Shown in pieces: positions 37,619 to 46,068 of a DNA stretch of 64,000 bases (positions within the stretch are counted from its first letter, which is position 1; each line of letters starts with the position of its first letter). A program made the translations under genes and the position numbers. The notes below the pieces were generated by a model that made no database searches, was not told the DNA's origin, and saw nothing but the letters and a program-made list of their open reading frames with translations. The DNA comes from Microvirga guangxiensis (lineage in GTDB: Bacteria; Pseudomonadota; Alphaproteobacteria; Rhizobiales; Beijerinckiaceae): the NCBI RefSeq assembly GCF_900102135.1, contig NZ_FMVJ01000006.1:186001-250000 (forward strand). Direction: 5' to 3'.

Positions 37619-38431
37619 ATGTCAGCCACCCCATACATACCTTATTGCGGCTCTCCCCCCGTTCCCGGTCAGCTGACCTGGAACACGGACCCTGCGCTCA
37701 TCGCAATCATGAGCGGCGTTATCGCCTTATATGCCCTGGGGCGCCGCAAACAGGAGAGGCCAGACAGATACCGGCAGTCATGCTTCTATGTCGGTTGGAT
37801 CCTTGTCGCGGCTGCGTTGATCTCGCCCCTGTGTAACCTCAGCGTTGCCTTGTTTTCAGCCCGGGTCACCCAGCATATGGTCCTGACGCTGATTGCAGCT
37901 CCATTGGTCGTTCTTGGGCGTCCCGGGGAAGTTCTCTTGCGGCTGCTCCCCAATCGCGCGCCGGCCAACATTTCTCTACAAAGTGGTGCTCTTCCGGCCA
38001 TTGCGACAGTCAGTTTCGCAATCTCTCTCTGGGTTTGGCATCTGCCCGGACCATATGATCTCACGCTTCAGAGCGATCTCGCTTACTGGGCAATGCACCT
38101 CACTATCTTCGGAACGGCGCTGCTTCTATGGTATGCCTTGTTCGAGCGCTTGGGTTGCATCTCCATTGCACTGCTGGTGGGTTTCGGGACTACGGTGCAG
38201 ATGAGCCTCCTGAGTGCCCTTCTGACGTCAGCGCCTCGTCCGCTCTTCAGCTCACATTTTGGGACGACTTGGCCCTGGGGGCTTTCACCTGTGGAGGATC
38301 AGCAGCTCGGCGGGCTCATCATGTGGGTGCCCGGAGGGACGCTGTTCACGGTGATAGGCGTGGTCGCTTTTGGAGCATGGCTTCGGGCATTGTCTGTGCA
38401 AGCAGATGGCACGAAGCTGTATAAACCATAG
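37619..38431 (+). CDS. CtaG-like cytochrome c oxidase assembly membrane protein (caa3_CtaG family)
   Basis: Inner-membrane protein of the caa3_CtaG family, linked to copper delivery or assembly of heme-copper oxidases. It has 270 aa from the ATG at 37619 and about seven membrane segments. The family core is visible: YVGWILVAAALISPLCNLS, then ARVTQHMVLTLIAAPLVVLGRP with the conserved QHM, the HLPGPYDLTLQSD loop, and EDQQLGGLIMWVPGG near the C-terminus with GLIMWVPG conserved. A TTG at 37565 with a closer ribosome-binding site is an alternative start. No oxidase subunit lies nearby, so the partner genes are elsewhere. Confidence 0.85.
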   Translation: MSATPYIPYCGSPPVPGQLTWNTDPALIAIMSGVIALYALGRRKQERPDRYRQSCFYVGWILVAAALISPLCNLSVALFSARVTQHMVLTLIAAPLVVLGRPGEVLLRLLPNRAPANISLQSGALPAIATVSFAISLWVWHLPGPYDLTLQSDLAYWAMHLTIFGTALLLWYALFERLGCISIALLVGFGTTVQMSLLSALLTSAPRPLFSSHFGTTWPWGLSPVEDQQLGGLIMWVPGGTLFTVIGVVAFGAWLRALSVQADGTKLYKP

Positions 38432-38576
38432 CCGATCCAGCACTACACTGTCCGAATCCGGTCGCGTGCTGGCTCTTCATCAATGCCGAAAAGCCTGAGA
38501 GCTGGTTCGGAATCAGCTCTCGGGTTTTGCGATAGGGCATATACATCTCGACCAGACCTTCATCACAAGAACCGTA

Positions 38577-39614
38577 TTATTTCTCGACAATAATCCGATC
38601 ACGGCCTTGACGCTTGGCCCGATAGAGAGCGCTGTCTGCGCGAGCAACCAGCATCTCAATGCGGTCTGTACTACCAGGCGGGAGGGTGGCCAACCCAACG
38701 CTCACCGTGAGGCGTCCAGCAATGCCAACGGGGTGTGGGATGCCTGCCTCTTCAAGAGACGTCTTGATCCTCCAGGCAATCTCCAAGGCGCCTGCGTGGT
38801 CCATATTCGGGAGGATCAGGGCGAATTCTTCGCCACCATAGCGGGCCGCCAGATCAATGGGCCGATGCGCCGCATCCGACAGAATGCGTGCAAACTGTCG
38901 GAGAGCTTCATCGCCGGCTTGGTGGCCTGCGTGATCGTTGAGGGCCTTGAAATGATCGAGGTCCAGCATCAGCAGGGACAGCGGCTGCTGCGTACGTTGA
39001 AAGTTCTGCCAGGCTTCATCGAGGGCAGCATCGAAGGCCCGGCGGTTAGCCAAGTCGGTCAATCCATCTCTCTCGGCTGCGCGCTTTAAATCCCGATTGT
39101 GGCGCCATAGCTCGAGTTCATCCATTGCGATCTCGCCAAGATCCTTCAAGGGAGACAGATTGAACCTGTCCAAGGGTTGTGGTTCACGCTTTAGGATGCA
39201 TAGCGAGGCAACCGCGGCCCCATTCTCTGTCAGAAGCGGGACGCCGGCGTAGAAATGGAAGGGGAGAAGGGGTACGACAGGGTGCCCTCTGAGCCTAGAG
39301 TCAGTCTTCATATCGCTTACGACAAGGGGCTCCCCGGACGAGATCACGATCTGGCAAATGGACCGGTCGCGCTCTATCCATGGGGCTATACCTTCGCCAT
39401 GAATGGATTTCATCCATTGGTATCTGTCGTCGATGAAGCCAAGGAAAGCCGCATCGGCTTCGTAAAAATGAGAAGCAAGTCGTGTGATCCGATCAAACCG
39501 CTCGTCACGTGGCGTGTCGAGGATTCCGCAGGAGAAAATGAAATCGAGCCGCTCGTTTTCATTGGATGGCGGCTGGGGCACGGCAAACACGTTAGGCGTC
39601 CTGTCAGGCAGCAA
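38577..39614 (-). CDS. GAF-GGDEF diguanylate cyclase, 345 aa
   Basis: Soluble signalling enzyme expected to make cyclic di-GMP. An N-terminal GAF-like sensory domain covers about residues 25-170, with RSICQIVISSGEPLVVSDM in its ligand-pocket region. A short linker is followed by the GGDEF domain from about 180 to 343. The active-site loop is GGEEF at 260-264, a functional variant. The product-inhibition I-site RPID stands at 251-254, exactly five residues before it, so feedback control is likely intact. DxLTxLxNRRAF is present as DGLTDLANRRAF. No membrane segment or EAL domain is seen. It is monocistronic and points away from the ABC exporter gene. Confidence 0.93.
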   Translation of the reverse strand: MLPDRTPNVFAVPQPPSNENERLDFIFSCGILDTPRDERFDRITRLASHFYEADAAFLGFIDDRYQWMKSIHGEGIAPWIERDRSICQIVISSGEPLVVSDMKTDSRLRGHPVVPLLPFHFYAGVPLLTENGAAVASLCILKREPQPLDRFNLSPLKDLGEIAMDELELWRHNRDLKRAAERDGLTDLANRRAFDAALDEAWQNFQRTQQPLSLLMLDLDHFKALNDHAGHQAGDEALRQFARILSDAAHRPIDLAARYGGEEFALILPNMDHAGALEIAWRIKTSLEEAGIPHPVGIAGRLTVSVGLATLPPGSTDRIEMLVARADSALYRAKRQGRDRIIVEK

Positions 39615-39982
39615 AACACTGGTTTCTCGCCATCCTTAGCGAGTTTATCCAGGCTTTCAAAGGCTGCTCGATCGTTATTCAGGGGCTGGGGCAGAACCCG
39701 AAAATCCTGCTTTAAAGCGCCTTGGCCTTAATCCGCCTGCATAAGCGGGTTCTGGAAAAGTCTTTGAGCCTGGTGAAACAATCATGCGATTGCCAAGTTG
39801 AAGCAACTGAATTATCTTCCGGTAGGCTTAGTTTGAGAGAGGGAGGGCTGCATGGCTGTGAAACGCTTGCTGAACATACCTCCCGCGCCCGGGCGCTAGA
39901 TCCGGTTTCGCGGGACACCCGGTCCCGCATGCATAAGTCTTCTTATCATTTTCGTTGATCGAGCAGCTGTTGGCCTTTTGGC
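39615..39982. other. 368-base intergenic region between the GGDEF gene and the ABC exporter
   Basis: No gene is recognisable. It must carry divergent promoters. A stable dyad GCGGGAC (39910-39916) with GTCCCGC (39922-39928) lies near its right end, with no T-run. If the exporter starts at 40043 rather than 39983 the region is correspondingly longer. Confidence 0.5.
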
Positions 39983-41857
39983 ATGGCCTCTGCGCTGCTT
40001 GCACACGTTTTCAGGAGAGGCGCGCCCAGGCGCAGCCTGTTCATGCCTATGATGAAACAAACCAAGCGCGGTGATGCTACCCGCGACGTATTGAGATTCA
40101 CTTTCCGACACTGGCGTGACGAGCCCCGCTATGTAACGCTCGTTATCGCCACGATCATGACATCCACACTTGCGGATGTCTTCATGCCTGTCTTCGCGGG
40201 CCGTCTGGTGGATGCCATCGCCGCTGGCGGAGGCCGCCAGGATGCCCTGAACGCAGCTCTCGTTGCCTTCGCGATCATGACAGGTCTCGGCTTTGTCACG
40301 ATCGTGATGCGCCATTTCGCCTTCTACGGCATCGTGGAGCTGACCTTACGCATCATGGGACGCGTCGCGCAGGATGCTTTCGCACGTGTGCAGCGTTTCT
40401 CCACGGATTGGCATGCCAACAGTTTCGCGGGTTCCACCGTACGCAAGATCACGCGCGGTATGTGGGCGCTCGATCTTATGCACGATACGCTCCTTCTTGC
40501 TTTGTTGCCTTCGCTCACGGTGCTTGCAGGCTCCATGGTTGTGCTTGGCCTGCGCTGGCCCATCATGGGGCTCGTCATTGGGCTGAGTTCACTGGCTTAC
40601 ATCGTGATGACGGGTTTACTGGCCACCCGTTATGTAGCTCCGGCAGCCCGGCTCGCAAACGACTGGGATACCCGTATGGGCGGCACCTTGGCGGATGCGC
40701 TGAGCTGTAATCCCGTGGTCAAGGCCTTCGGAGCGGAGAGCCGGGAGGATGCCCGCCTCACTCGGGTCATCGGCAAGTGGCAGAGCCGTACCCGTCGCGT
40801 CTGGCAACGGGGCACCAACAGCGGCACGGTCCAGTTCATCGCGCTGCTCGGCATCCGTGTCGCCATTATCGGCACGGCCATTTGGCTATGGTGGAACAAC
40901 CGTGCGACACCGGGCGATCTGGCGTATGTACTCACCACTTACTTCGTGATCCACGGCTACCTGCGTGACGTCGGCATGCACATCAACAATCTGCGTCGCT
41001 CCGTGAACGATATGGAGGAGTTGGTCGCCATCACAGGTGAGAAGATTGGTGTTTTCGATCGTCCTGGCGCAGGTGCGATCCGGATCGAACGCGGGGAGGT
41101 GGAGTTCGACCGCGTGACCTTTCATTATGCGGGCCACGACACGCCGCTCTATGAGGACCTGTCGCTTACCATCCACGCCGGCGAGCGCGTGGGCCTAGTC
41201 GGGCCATCCGGTTCCGGCAAGACCACGCTCGTCAAGCTGATCCAACGCCTTTACGACGTGAATGGCGGTGAGATCCGCATCGATGGGCAGAACATTGCCA
41301 ATGTGCGCCAGTCGTCCCTGCGTTCGCAAATCGCGATTGTGCAGCAGGAGCCGATCCTGTTTCACCGTTCGCTCGCAGAAAACATTGCCTACGCCAAGCC
41401 CTGTGCGAGCATGGATGAGATCGAGCGAGCCGCTCGTCTTGCCAATGCGCATGATTTCATCTGCAATCTGCCGAAGGGCTATGCAACCCTCGTCGGCGAA
41501 CGCGGCGTGAAGCTCTCCGGTGGCGAGCGCCAGCGCGTGGCCATCGCGCGGGCGTTTCTCGCCGACGCGCCGGTCCTCATCTTGGATGAGGCAACCTCGG
41601 CCCTCGACTCGGAGCTGGAGGTCCAGATCCAGCAGGCAATGGAGCGGCTGATGGTGGGACGTACCTCCATCGTCATTGCTCACCGACTTTCCACCGTGCG
41701 TAGTCTCGACAGAATTCTTGTATTCGAGAAAGGGCGGATCGTGGAAGAGGGCGACCACGACAGCCTCTATCATAGAGGCGGACTCTATCGCCGTCTTTGC
41801 GCGCACCAAGGGCTGGATTTTGCAGGTGTCAAGCCGATGAGGCTTATGGCGGAGTAA
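39983..41857 (+). CDS. ABC exporter, fused membrane and ATPase domains
   Basis: Half-transporter that would work as a homodimer, or with a partner, to export lipid, peptide or drug-like compounds across the inner membrane. It has up to 624 aa. The membrane domain with about six helices spans residues 50-340. The nucleotide-binding domain has Walker A GPSGSGKTTLVKL, Q-loop IAIVQQEPILFHRS, signature LSGGERQRVAIARAF, Walker B VLILDEATSALDSE and H-loop IAHRLSTV. All catalytic residues are present. The first ATG (39983) and internal ones at 40043 and 40052 are all possible starts, and none has a clear ribosome-binding site. The substrate cannot be inferred from context. Confidence 0.92.
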   Translation: MASALLAHVFRRGAPRRSLFMPMMKQTKRGDATRDVLRFTFRHWRDEPRYVTLVIATIMTSTLADVFMPVFAGRLVDAIAAGGGRQDALNAALVAFAIMTGLGFVTIVMRHFAFYGIVELTLRIMGRVAQDAFARVQRFSTDWHANSFAGSTVRKITRGMWALDLMHDTLLLALLPSLTVLAGSMVVLGLRWPIMGLVIGLSSLAYIVMTGLLATRYVAPAARLANDWDTRMGGTLADALSCNPVVKAFGAESREDARLTRVIGKWQSRTRRVWQRGTNSGTVQFIALLGIRVAIIGTAIWLWWNNRATPGDLAYVLTTYFVIHGYLRDVGMHINNLRRSVNDMEELVAITGEKIGVFDRPGAGAIRIERGEVEFDRVTFHYAGHDTPLYEDLSLTIHAGERVGLVGPSGSGKTTLVKLIQRLYDVNGGEIRIDGQNIANVRQSSLRSQIAIVQQEPILFHRSLAENIAYAKPCASMDEIERAARLANAHDFICNLPKGYATLVGERGVKLSGGERQRVAIARAFLADAPVLILDEATSALDSELEVQIQQAMERLMVGRTSIVIAHRLSTVRSLDRILVFEKGRIVEEGDHDSLYHRGGLYRRLCAHQGLDFAGVKPMRLMAE

Positions 41858-41908
41858 AGCTCGGCCATAAGCCTGCGTCTCTGGCAGCCATTGCCGGAGA
41901 GGATCAAG

Positions 41909-43162
41909 TCAGGGAGAGACAGCCCCCGAGACGGACTGTCCCAGACTATCGACATGCCCTCTGAAGTTCGCTCGAGTCTGCGGATCGACAACCGCAACCG
42001 GGGCGGAGACGGCAAGCCCAGCAGCTGTCCCGACCGCTGCGGCGGCTCCTGTCGTGACTTGGATGATACGGTCGCCCACGCCGACGCGGGAATCGGTCAA
42101 TATCTGGCCCTCTGCCAATTCCCGCCCGATGATGCGCACAACTTCGGGGCTTTCGGCGTATTTGCTGTGGTTCAGCGGATCGCCCGATTGAAGTTTGGAC
42201 AGGTTAAGCACCGTGATGCCTGCCTGCTCCATCTGGCTGCGATATGGCTCCTGTTCCGGATCGATTGCGCCGAGCCGGATGGAATCCCCCCATATTCGGC
42301 GAGAGATCGCCAACGCCCGATCGTCCTGCGACACGAAAAGCGTGAAGCCAGGTCGGTTTTTTCCCATATCCATAATCGCCTCGCGGAACAGGCCGACATC
42401 CACGTCGGGCGCTGCAAGCAGGACGTTCTTGATCTTGGGCGCGACATTGCCGTCACGGATTGCCATCTGCCGCAATGCTTCAAGCGTTACCCAGTTGCCC
42501 ATGGAATGCGCGAGGATCGAGATTTCTCCGACGTCGGGAGACCGAGCGAGCGTACGCAGTGTCGCTTCCAGCGCGTTGCGTGAGTAGGTGTTACTCTCCC
42601 GGTCATAGCCATAGGCAAGCACACTGCCGCGGGATGGCCAGGTAAAGAGCACAGGCGCCACAGGCGTGCCTGCATCGTGTACGATCTGAGCGAAGCGGAA
42701 AACCGCATCATCGAAGCGGTTATTAAAGCCGTGAATGAACACCAGCACATGGCGCCTGGGAACCTGCCGGGTTGTGCGCTTGACCCATGCTAATGCTTGC
42801 GCGCGGTCGATTATATCTGCCTTGAGGGTCACGAAGTCTGTGGCCGGATTGCCCGGCACGCTACGTGGCCATTGGACATCGCCCTGTTTACGATTTGCTT
42901 CTGGAGGAATGGAAACGGTGAACTCCGCAAACGAGAGCTGCGGACCTCTATCGCCCGAGAAGAACTCGGCTGGGTCGGTCGCCTGCATGCGGGTGGTGGT
43001 GACCAGCATGTCGACTCGGCTTGTCCCAGGAGCCGTATCCTCGACAGGCAACAAGGTTCCACGCAGCTCAGCACAGGCAGGCAATAACAAAACCAGGCTC
43101 ATGCAAGCCGCACGGCATATCGAGAATTTCCATGCGCAGGTTCGGTTCGCCACTAGCCACAT
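41909..43162 (-). CDS. Alpha/beta hydrolase lipoprotein (DUF900 family), 417 aa
   Basis: Exported serine hydrolase of the DUF900 group; the substrate is unknown. I choose the ATG at 43162, which gives a signal peptide with lipobox LLPAC (Cys near residue 29), so it is probably outer- or inner-membrane anchored. Longer frames upstream only add an unlikely leader. The hydrolase core has HVLVFIHGFNNRFDDAVFRF (oxyanion region) and the nucleophile Ser in SILAHSMGNWVTLEAL. Later conserved segments are LLAAPDVDVGLF (Asp region) and LNHSKYAESPEVV (His region). A hydrophobic alanine/valine-rich segment near the C-terminus (VTTGAAAAVGTAAGLAVSAP) could touch the membrane. It is transcribed convergently with the exporter. 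Confidence 0.85.
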   Translation of the reverse strand: MWLVANRTCAWKFSICRAACMSLVLLLPACAELRGTLLPVEDTAPGTSRVDMLVTTTRMQATDPAEFFSGDRGPQLSFAEFTVSIPPEANRKQGDVQWPRSVPGNPATDFVTLKADIIDRAQALAWVKRTTRQVPRRHVLVFIHGFNNRFDDAVFRFAQIVHDAGTPVAPVLFTWPSRGSVLAYGYDRESNTYSRNALEATLRTLARSPDVGEISILAHSMGNWVTLEALRQMAIRDGNVAPKIKNVLLAAPDVDVGLFREAIMDMGKNRPGFTLFVSQDDRALAISRRIWGDSIRLGAIDPEQEPYRSQMEQAGITVLNLSKLQSGDPLNHSKYAESPEVVRIIGRELAEGQILTDSRVGVGDRIIQVTTGAAAAVGTAAGLAVSAPVAVVDPQTRANFRGHVDSLGQSVSGAVSP

Positions 43163-43508
43163 CGTTAAGCCCCCACCGGCCTTCTGAACCCATTTCGGTT
43201 TCGGGACCGCGCAAGTCCTTTTGTCTCGAATGCCGCATTCGAATGCAAGCCCGATTGCGGAGAGGCTGGGGAATAGCTCGCTTGCATCCTCGCCTCGCAC
43301 CAAGCGTGCCATCACCAAGCCGTCAAGTTTCAGGGTTTCATCTGAAGCTGCGGGGATGGGGAGGGTTATTTCCTAGGCGCCTTAGAGACGCAAGGTCATC
43401 CAGAATTCCCGGGAGCAGAGAGAAACCCACGAGGTCCATAGAGATTCTGTCTTAGGTGTGGATGCTTACCGGAGTGACCCGCGAACCTGTTGAGCTAAAG
43501 AGATCACC
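43163..43508. other. 346-base intergenic region
   Basis: This lies between the lipoprotein hydrolase (leftward) and a very small predicted membrane protein (rightward). I see no gene, tRNA or clear terminator in it. It presumably carries both promoters. Confidence 0.4.
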
Positions 43509-43688
43509 ATGGAGCCGCAAACCCTCGGCCGGCCTCCCGCTGTTCCAACTTTGCCGGGAGAAAGCATTGAAGCGCCATCTTCTGGCGCGGCGAGAGCGGA
43601 AACCCTGCTCGAAGCAGTCGGGATTATAATCTTTTTGGCTCTTATAATCGGCGCGATCGTTACTCTCGTCCGACACCGGCAGCGCTGA
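43509..43688 (+). CDS. Very small single-span membrane protein, 59 aa
   Basis: No family is recognised. The frame from the ATG at 43509 to the TGA at 43688 encodes a proline/alanine-rich N-terminal half (MEPQTLGRPPAVPTLPGES). One clear membrane segment (GIIIFLALIIGAIVTLV, residues 38-54) and a basic end (RHRQR) follow. That suggests the N-terminus faces the periplasm and the short tail the cytoplasm. AAAGAG lies about 7 bases upstream as a ribosome-binding site. The hydrophobic run is long for chance in this GC-rich DNA, and the topology rule (basic end inside) is met. The gene is below usual annotation size limits. Function unknown. Confidence 0.5.
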   Translation: MEPQTLGRPPAVPTLPGESIEAPSSGAARAETLLEAVGIIIFLALIIGAIVTLVRHRQR

Positions 43689-43830
43689 TGTCGGGCATCC
43701 CATGATTACTGAGTGTGCGAGCTTGAAGAGCTCTGAACATTTTCTTGGTAGAGACAGACGGCTTCGCGGACTTTGCAATGATTATAGTCAGGCTTCACAG
43801 CCGAATGGAGGAGGCCTGAACTAAACGTGC

Positions 43831-44121
43831 CTATCTTGCGCTAGGAGCAGACGGCGCACTTGCGCGTGCGCCTCGGCCAGGGCCACGCACATCGCGGGCA
43901 GGGCGCTTGGGTGCAGCGATCAAGCCGTCACGAATGGCCTGCTTACGGGTAAGTTTGCGCGCACGGCGCACAGCTTCTGCTTTCTCGCGGGTTTTTCTCT
44001 CTGACGGCTTCTCATACGCCTTCCGCGCCTTCATCTCGCGAAAGATGCCTTCACGCTGCATCTTCTTCTTGAGCGCTCTGAGAGCCTGATCGACATTGTT
44101 GTCTCTGACAAAAACCTGCAA
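43831..44121 (-). CDS. rpsU: 30S ribosomal protein S21, extended form
   Basis: Small-subunit protein needed for efficient pairing of mRNA leader with 16S rRNA. It has 96 aa. The core [42 protein letters not shown] is typical (core [18 protein letters not shown]). The C-terminal region after about residue 60 is an extended basic and proline/alanine-rich tail ending in SAPSAPSAR, longer than the roughly 70 aa of enterobacterial S21. The start codon is a TTG at 44121, supported by AGGA 6 bases upstream; no ATG fits the conserved N-terminus. Two small genes on the same strand lie upstream. Confidence 0.94.
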   Translation of the reverse strand: MQVFVRDNNVDQALRALKKKMQREGIFREMKARKAYEKPSERKTREKAEAVRRARKLTRKQAIRDGLIAAPKRPARDVRGPGRGARASAPSAPSAR

Positions 44122-44191
44122 AGGATGTCCTATTTCTTTTAACTAATAAGGGATGACGCGTTGCTCTTCTGCAAGCGCGAGCAAAGGTTGC

Positions 44192-44386
44192 TTAGGCGTC
44201 GCGGATCTCGCTCTCGCGGACAGCTCTCTCGAGCGCTCCAGATCTAATTCGATACGAAAGCTCTCCAGTTTGATCTGCGGGCATCAGGCGGATGATTTCA
44301 TAAACATTCGCTGAGTTGAGGCGCGCATCAGACACTCCGGGCTGCTTCATCCGGACCATCTGTTTGATTTTGAACTTGTGAGACAT
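44192..44386 (-). CDS. Conserved-looking small protein, 64 aa
   Basis: No named family. The product is small and basic, with KFKIKQMVRMKQPG at the N-terminus and a folded-looking NVYEIIRLMPADQTGELSYRIRS centre followed by ERAVRESEIRDA. That pattern of alternating strands (KxxQxVR, VYEIIRLMP, YRIRS) resembles small SH3-like proteins often found in Rhizobiales. A good AGGAAAG ribosome-binding site precedes the ATG at 44386. It sits between rpsU and another small gene on the same strand. Cytoplasmic; function unknown. Confidence 0.7.
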   Translation of the reverse strand: MSHKFKIKQMVRMKQPGVSDARLNSANVYEIIRLMPADQTGELSYRIRSGALERAVRESEIRDA

Positions 44387-44441
44387 GGAGAACTTTCCTG
44401 AATGAGTGATTGAACCGGCTCAGTAAAGCCGGATATTTCGC

Positions 44442-44642
44442 TTACCTAACACGCTTGATGCTGGAGATTGTGCCTTCCGGCAGGGAGCCATTTTCCTGCT
44501 GAGCGCGTGCGATCTGGTTGACTGCCCGATTGTCGTTAGCCTTCGCAAGATCGTCGATCCACAGATAGGCGGTACGGGCATCGTCGAAATTGACAGCGAA
44601 AATCACCGATTTTGCAGGTGTGCTTTTCCGGAACATGCTCAT
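44442..44642 (-). CDS. Small protein, 66 aa, unknown
   Basis: No named family. The sequence opens MSMFRKSTPAKSVIFAVNFDDARTA-like (core VIFAVNFDDARTAYLWIDD) and ends in LPEGTISSIKRVR. A GAGG ribosome-binding site lies before the ATG at 44642; a second ATG two codons in is also possible. No membrane segment is present, so it is probably cytoplasmic. It is in line with the 64-aa gene and rpsU, with 55 bases to the former. The three may share a transcript, which would hint at a link to translation or stress. That link is inference from position only. Confidence 0.65.
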   Translation of the reverse strand: MSMFRKSTPAKSVIFAVNFDDARTAYLWIDDLAKANDNRAVNQIARAQQENGSLPEGTISSIKRVR

Positions 44643-44705
44643 TGGAACCTCACTGATGTGCCTGCCGTCTAAAAAATGAGGAAACCGCTCCGGCAGGCAA
44701 GCGGG

Positions 44706-44867
44706 TTAATGGCGGTGCTTCAGTTCGTTGTAGGCCGCTTCAATGTCATCCAAGACGGTCGCCCCAGACCGCTTATTGACGAAGGTATTGAGCGAAACTC
44801 CCTGTCCCTCAACAGATTCGCTTAGAGCAAAGCGCTCAATTGCGATGAGACGACACTTCCGTGTTTC
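44706..44867 (-). pseudogene. Fragment resembling the end of a ribbon-helix-helix antitoxin
   Basis: An open stretch of 53 codons ends in TAA at 44706 and is closed upstream by TGA (44868-44870). It has no ATG, GTG or early TTG. It reads ERFALSESVEGQGVSLNTFV and then NKRSG and DDIEAAYNELKHRH. The GVSLNTFVN piece is the hallmark of the second helix in Arc/HicB-type antitoxins. The N-terminal DNA-binding strand is missing in every frame upstream. I take it as a gene remnant. The resemblance is by eye only. Confidence 0.35.
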
Positions 44868-45175
44868 TCAATACCTGGAGAGGAAGGCACTTAGTCGCGA
44901 AGATGGGTTGGACCGTATGCCCAAACCAAGTCGATAATATTAAATAGGATCAATATGATGAAATTTCAAGGCGTTATAGCGGCATATACCTTTTGCTTCC
45001 TGTCGATATCTTCGAAAACTGACGGGAGTGCTCTTATTTTGGATCCAGGTGCTGTTCGACTGTGCCCTTGTCGCCGGGGCATCGAAAACCGCAAGGCAAG
45101 CTCTGCCCCCGAAGGCTTCAGTAAGTTCAATGGACCGAGCTCATTGGAATACGGGATGAGCAAGTGGGAGAGGTC
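44868..45175. other. 308-base stretch without a supported gene
   Basis: Between the antitoxin-like fragment and the 87-aa gene I see only weak open frames. One on the plus strand (84 codons from 44955, overlapping into the next gene) has an AGGAT before its ATG and a mildly hydrophobic start but no recognisable domain. I do not call it. The DNA here is more AT-rich than average. Confidence 0.35.
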
Positions 45176-45439
45176 TCAGTTGAGAGACCTCATCCGGGGA
45201 GAAGTATGAGCCTTGATTGGGAGGGTATGCTCCACTTCAGCGTCGACTTCCTGGTCGATAATCTCGGCCAGGACCATCGTGTCCTCTTCGTTCATAGCGG
45301 TAGCAGGGTAGATCTGGAACTCACTGTTGCTTTCGACAACAATCGCGTCACGTCCGAACCGCAGAACACAGTTGGTCTGACGCATGAGCCAGTCCGGTAC
45401 CAAATCGCCAGCTTCGAACGTCCAAGTTTTTTCAGGCAT
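45176..45439 (-). CDS. Hypothetical protein, 87 aa
   Basis: No family recognised. The acidic product reads like a small folded protein: WTFEAGDLVPDWLMRQTN, then NCVLRFGRDAIVVESNSEFQI and NEEDTMVLAEIIDQEVDAE (cores VLRFGRDAIVVES and MVLAEIIDQEV). It has no signal or membrane segment. AAAGG about 6 bases before the ATG at 45439 supports the start. Base use is like that of the neighbours. It lies downstream of infA on the same strand with 43 bases between, so it may be cotranscribed with it. Confidence 0.55.
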   Translation of the reverse strand: MPEKTWTFEAGDLVPDWLMRQTNCVLRFGRDAIVVESNSEFQIYPATAMNEEDTMVLAEIIDQEVDAEVEHTLPIKAHTSPRMRSLN

Positions 45440-45482
45440 ATTGAACCTTTGTGCGGCTGATGATTCTCAGCCAGTACATTGA

Positions 45483-45761
45483 TTAACGGCGCCGAAACTG
45501 CGGACGGCGCGCGCCTGCCGGGCGGGGAGCACCCGAACCGCTGTCTTTATGGCGAAAGATAAGACGACCCTTATCGAGATCGTAAGGCGACATCTCGACG
45601 GTGACGCGGTCGCCCGCGAGCGTCTTGATGCGGTTCTTCTTCATCTTGCCGGCTGTGTAGGCAACAATCTCGTGCCCGCTTTCCAGCTTCACGCGATAGC
45701 GAGCATCCGGCAGGATCTCGACGACTTCGCCTTCGAAAGTGATCAATTCTTCTTTGGCCAT
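45483..45761 (-). CDS. infA: Translation initiation factor IF-1, tailed paralogue
   Basis: Binds the A site of the 30S subunit during initiation and can melt mRNA structure. The ATG at 45761 gives 92 aa. The OB-fold core is complete ([20 protein letters not shown], then [29 protein letters not shown] cut to its marker [17 protein letters not shown], and [18 protein letters not shown]). About 20 further residues rich in Arg, Pro and Gly follow ([19 protein letters not shown]), absent from the standard 72-aa factor. It is encoded directly after a cold-shock protein gene, separated by a terminator. That suggests a second, cold- or stress-linked copy beside the main infA elsewhere. Confidence 0.93.
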   Translation of the reverse strand: MAKEELITFEGEVVEILPDARYRVKLESGHEIVAYTAGKMKKNRIKTLAGDRVTVEMSPYDLDKGRLIFRHKDSGSGAPRPAGARRPQFRRR

Positions 45762-45785
45762 AACGGAAATCCTTTGCTGAAAACA

Positions 45786-45814
45786 AAAAAGCCGCTCCTG
45801 AGGGGCGGCTTTGC
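45786..45814 (-). terminator. Rho-independent terminator between cspA-type gene and infA
   Basis: The stem AAAGCCGC (45788-45795) with GCGGCTTT (45805-45812) extends through CTCC/GGGG with one G-T pair, with TGA as the loop. On the minus strand it is followed by TTTTTTGTTTT. It ends most cold-shock transcripts, and some read-through into infA is possible. Confidence 0.9.
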
Positions 45815-45858
45815 CAAGCGGCATGGCGCACCATGCCGCTTGCTGGAGAGACGGAGAT

Positions 45859-46068
45859 TTACGCCGTCTGGATGTTATTGACGGCGACCTTGCCGGAACG
45901 GCGATCTTCAGCCGTGTCGAAGGTAACCTTCTGGCCTTCGCGAAGGCCACGGATGCCGGCGCGCTCAAGAGCGGTAGCGTGGACGAACACGTCCTTCTCG
46001 CCGTTGTCAGGCTGGATGAAGCCGAAGCCTTTTTGGTCGTTATAGAATTTTACGGTGCCCGAAATCAT
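45859..46068 (-). CDS. cspA: Cold-shock domain protein (CspA family)
   Basis: Small single-strand nucleic-acid chaperone, 69 aa. The RNP1 motif KGFGFIQP and RNP2 motif DVFVHATAL are both present and intact, in the usual arrangement. The C-terminal [20 protein letters not shown] closes the beta-barrel. The ATG at 46068 follows an AAGGATATTCCC region with a good ribosome-binding site. A leader of more than 100 bases without genes precedes it, as in cold-inducible csp genes. It is the upstream partner of the tailed IF-1. Many paralogues exist in such genomes, so the symbol is by family only. Confidence 0.95.
   Translation of the reverse strand: MISGTVKFYNDQKGFGFIQPDNGEKDVFVHATALERAGIRGLREGQKVTFDTAEDRRSGKVAVNNIQTA

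Noticed and set aside
44955..45209. 84-codon plus-strand frame with a weak ribosome-binding site
   Set aside because: No domain, poor codon pattern, and it overlaps the better supported 87-aa gene on the other strand.
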